Shown here piece after piece: positions 4,861 through 6,288 of a DNA stretch of 6,288 nt (within the stretch, counting starts at the first letter, position 1; each line of letters starts with the position of its first letter). The position numbers and the translations under genes are program-made. A model generated the notes under the pieces. That model ran no database searches. It had not been told where the DNA came from and saw only the letters and a program-made list of their open reading frames with translations. The DNA is from Clostridiales bacterium. GTDB taxonomy: Bacteria > Bacillota > Clostridia > Oscillospirales > Oscillospiraceae. Where the stretch lies: contig JAJPXR010000095.1 of NCBI GenBank assembly GCA_021205375.1, forward strand, positions 1-6,288, in the 5' to 3' direction.

Positions 4861-6156
4861 ATGCTGACAATCGAACAACTGAGCAAAAACCTGAACGACG
4901 GCGTTTACGACGACCGGCTGGCCTACATCTACTGCCGCAAGCCGGAGCAGGCGGCCCCCTTCCGCGCCCGCGTGCTCCACGTGGCCCAGGGCTACGCCCA
5001 GACCTTTAGCAAGGACGACAGCGCCCAGGTCGCCATCTACTCCGCCCCTGGCCGCACCGAAATTGGCGGCAACCACACCGACCACCAGCAGGGCAAGGTC
5101 CTGACCGGTTCGGTAGACCTGGACGCCTTGGCCTGTGCCGCCCCCAACGGCACCACCATGGTGAACATCTTCTCCGAGGGCTACGGCATGATCTCCGTGG
5201 ACTGCGCCCAGCTCGCCCCTGTCCCCAGCGAGGAAAACACCACTGCCGCCCTCATCCGGGGCATCCTGGCCCGCGTGCATGAGCTGGGCTACCCGGTCTC
5301 CGGCTTCGACGCCTATGTGATCTCCGACGTGCCCGGCGGCTCCGGCCTGTCCTCCTCCGCCTGCTTCGAGGTGCTGGTGGGCGTGGCGGTCAACGGCCTC
5401 TTCTGCGGCAATGCGCTCCCCCTGGACGAAGTGGCCAAAATCGGCCAGTACGCCGAAAACGTCTACTTCGGCAAGCCCTCCGGCCTGCTGGACCAGATGG
5501 GCTGCGCCCTGGGCGGCATCGTTACCATTGACTTCCAGGACAAGGCCAACCCCGTCTATCACGCGGTAGACTTCGACTTCGCCGCGGCGGGCTATGCCCT
5601 GTGCATCATCGACACCGGCGCGGACCACGCCGACCTGACCGGCGACTACGCCGCCGTCCCTGCGGAAATGCGCTCCGTGGCCGCTGCCCTGGGCAAGGAA
5701 GTTCTCTCCCAGGTGGACGAGGCGGACTTCTACGCCGCTATCCCCTCCATCAAAGCCCAGGTGGGTGACCGGGCCATCCTCCGGGCCGTCCACTACTACA
5801 ACGACTGCGCCCGCGTGACCGAGCAGGTGGCCGCTCTGGAGCGGGGCGACTTCGCCTCCTTCCTGGCGCTGGTCAACCAGTCCGGGCAGTCCTCCTTCAT
5901 GTACCTCCAGAACATCGCCACCTATCGGGACCCGGCCCAGCAGCCTGTGGGCGTGGCCCTGGCCGTGGCGGAGCATCTGCTGGCGGGCCAGGGGGCCTGC
6001 CGGGTCCATGGCGGCGGCTTCGCCGGCACCATCCAGGCTTACGTCCCTCTGGCGCGGGTGGCCTCCTTCCAGGCAGGCATGGACGCCCTGCTGGGCGAAG
6101 GGGCCTGCCGCATCACCTCCATCCGTCCCGTGGGCGGCTGCGTGCTGATGGACTAA
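4861..6156 (+). CDS. galK: Galactokinase, GHMP kinase family
   Basis: Galactokinase transfers phosphate from ATP to C1 of galactose, the first phosphorylation step of the Leloir pathway, in the cytoplasm. The 431-residue product has the three GHMP motifs in order. The galactokinase signature region is SAPGRTEIGGNHTDHQQG (61-78). The ATP-binding loop is PGGSGLSSSA (158-167). The C-terminal glycine-rich motif is GGGFAGT (384-390). Asp211 in GLLDQMG (208-214) sits where the catalytic base of GalK is found, and Arg65 matches the conserved arginine of the first motif. The protein is longer than E. coli GalK (382), mainly because about 60 residues precede the first motif instead of about 20. In classical GalK the first motif reads GEHTDY; here it is GNHTDH, so the sugar-contacting glutamate is replaced by Asn71. 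I associate this variant with clostridial GalK-like proteins. The place directly after lacZ supports galactose as substrate. Family is firm, substrate likely but not proven. Confidence 0.9.
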   Translation: MLTIEQLSKNLNDGVYDDRLAYIYCRKPEQAAPFRARVLHVAQGYAQTFSKDDSAQVAIYSAPGRTEIGGNHTDHQQGKVLTGSVDLDALACAAPNGTTMVNIFSEGYGMISVDCAQLAPVPSEENTTAALIRGILARVHELGYPVSGFDAYVISDVPGGSGLSSSACFEVLVGVAVNGLFCGNALPLDEVAKIGQYAENVYFGKPSGLLDQMGCALGGIVTIDFQDKANPVYHAVDFDFAAAGYALCIIDTGADHADLTGDYAAVPAEMRSVAAALGKEVLSQVDEADFYAAIPSIKAQVGDRAILRAVHYYNDCARVTEQVAALERGDFASFLALVNQSGQSSFMYLQNIATYRDPAQQPVGVALAVAEHLLAGQGACRVHGGGFAGTIQAYVPLARVASFQAGMDALLGEGACRITSIRPVGGCVLMD

Positions 6157-6288
6157 TGGACACGTATTTTTATAATTGGTTATCTCTTTGAATCAGCCGT
6201 GTTTTAGTGGCTAGAGAGGGTTCTTTTGAAAATCCCTCATCTGCCGAATGAAACCGTCACCAGATGACAAACACCATCCCCTCTTGCC
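6157..6288. other. Non-coding end of window with small inverted repeats
   Basis: No gene is seen in these 132 bases. Two inverted repeats are present: GAGGG (6216-6220) with CCCTC (6234-6238), and TCATCTG (6237-6243) with CAGATGA (6261-6267). They share two bases, so both cannot form fully at once. Neither is followed by a T-tract, so there is no convincing terminator for galK. The stretch may be the leader of a gene outside the window. Confidence 0.35.

Noticed and set aside
4792..6009. A 405-residue open frame on the minus strand opposite galK
   Set aside because: Low-complexity Gly/Val/His-rich translation without a domain; it is the antisense shadow of a clear galactokinase.
6171..6176. 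TATAAT just after the galK stop as a promoter for a downstream gene
   Set aside because: No -35 box at 15-19 bp (that stretch is the end of galK), no extended -10, and no gene visible before the window ends.

Overview
The window looks like a piece of chromosome from a fairly GC-rich Firmicute, most likely a gut clostridium of the Oscillospiraceae type (Flavonifractor/Pseudoflavonifractor-like). This is an inference from the Gram-positive style Shine-Dalgarno sites (AGGAGG), the GC-rich codon use, the MsmK/UgpC-type sugar ATPase and the clostridial form of the galactokinase motifs. No species marker is present. There are no mobile elements, CRISPR arrays, tRNAs or rRNAs.

Layout: a leftward gene (95-1252) encodes the ATPase subunit of a carbohydrate ABC importer (UgpC/MsmK/MalK family), with a hairpin beyond its stop (6-34). 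A 423-bp divergent intergenic region (1253-1675) follows. It carries a good leftward promoter (1505-1533), a LacI/CcpA-type operator-like palindrome (1459-1472) and a good rightward promoter (1604-1632). Two genes then run rightward: a GH2 beta-galactosidase (1676-4708, lacZ) and a galactokinase (4861-6156, galK). The 152-bp gap between them has a possible weak terminator and a perfect -10 box. The last 132 bp (6157-6288) hold only small inverted repeats.

Functionally the three genes fit one pathway. The ATPase can energise sugar uptake, cytoplasmic LacZ hydrolyses lactose or related beta-galactosides to galactose plus glucose (or another aglycone), and GalK phosphorylates galactose into the Leloir pathway. 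No permease, binding protein, regulator, galT or galE is in view, so those must lie elsewhere.

The part least explained by known features is the roughly 246-nt leader between the leftward promoter and the ABC ATPase start. Read as minus-strand RNA it can fold into an early hairpin, a terminator-like hairpin followed by a U-rich tract, a further stem, and a three-way junction, and there is no good Shine-Dalgarno at the ATG. Two of the leader stems, and the 3' hairpin, contain positions that pair (G-U) only in minus-strand RNA. I do not recognise this leader as a known riboswitch class. It is the best candidate here for an undescribed cis-regulatory RNA, but the evidence is hand folding of one sequence.
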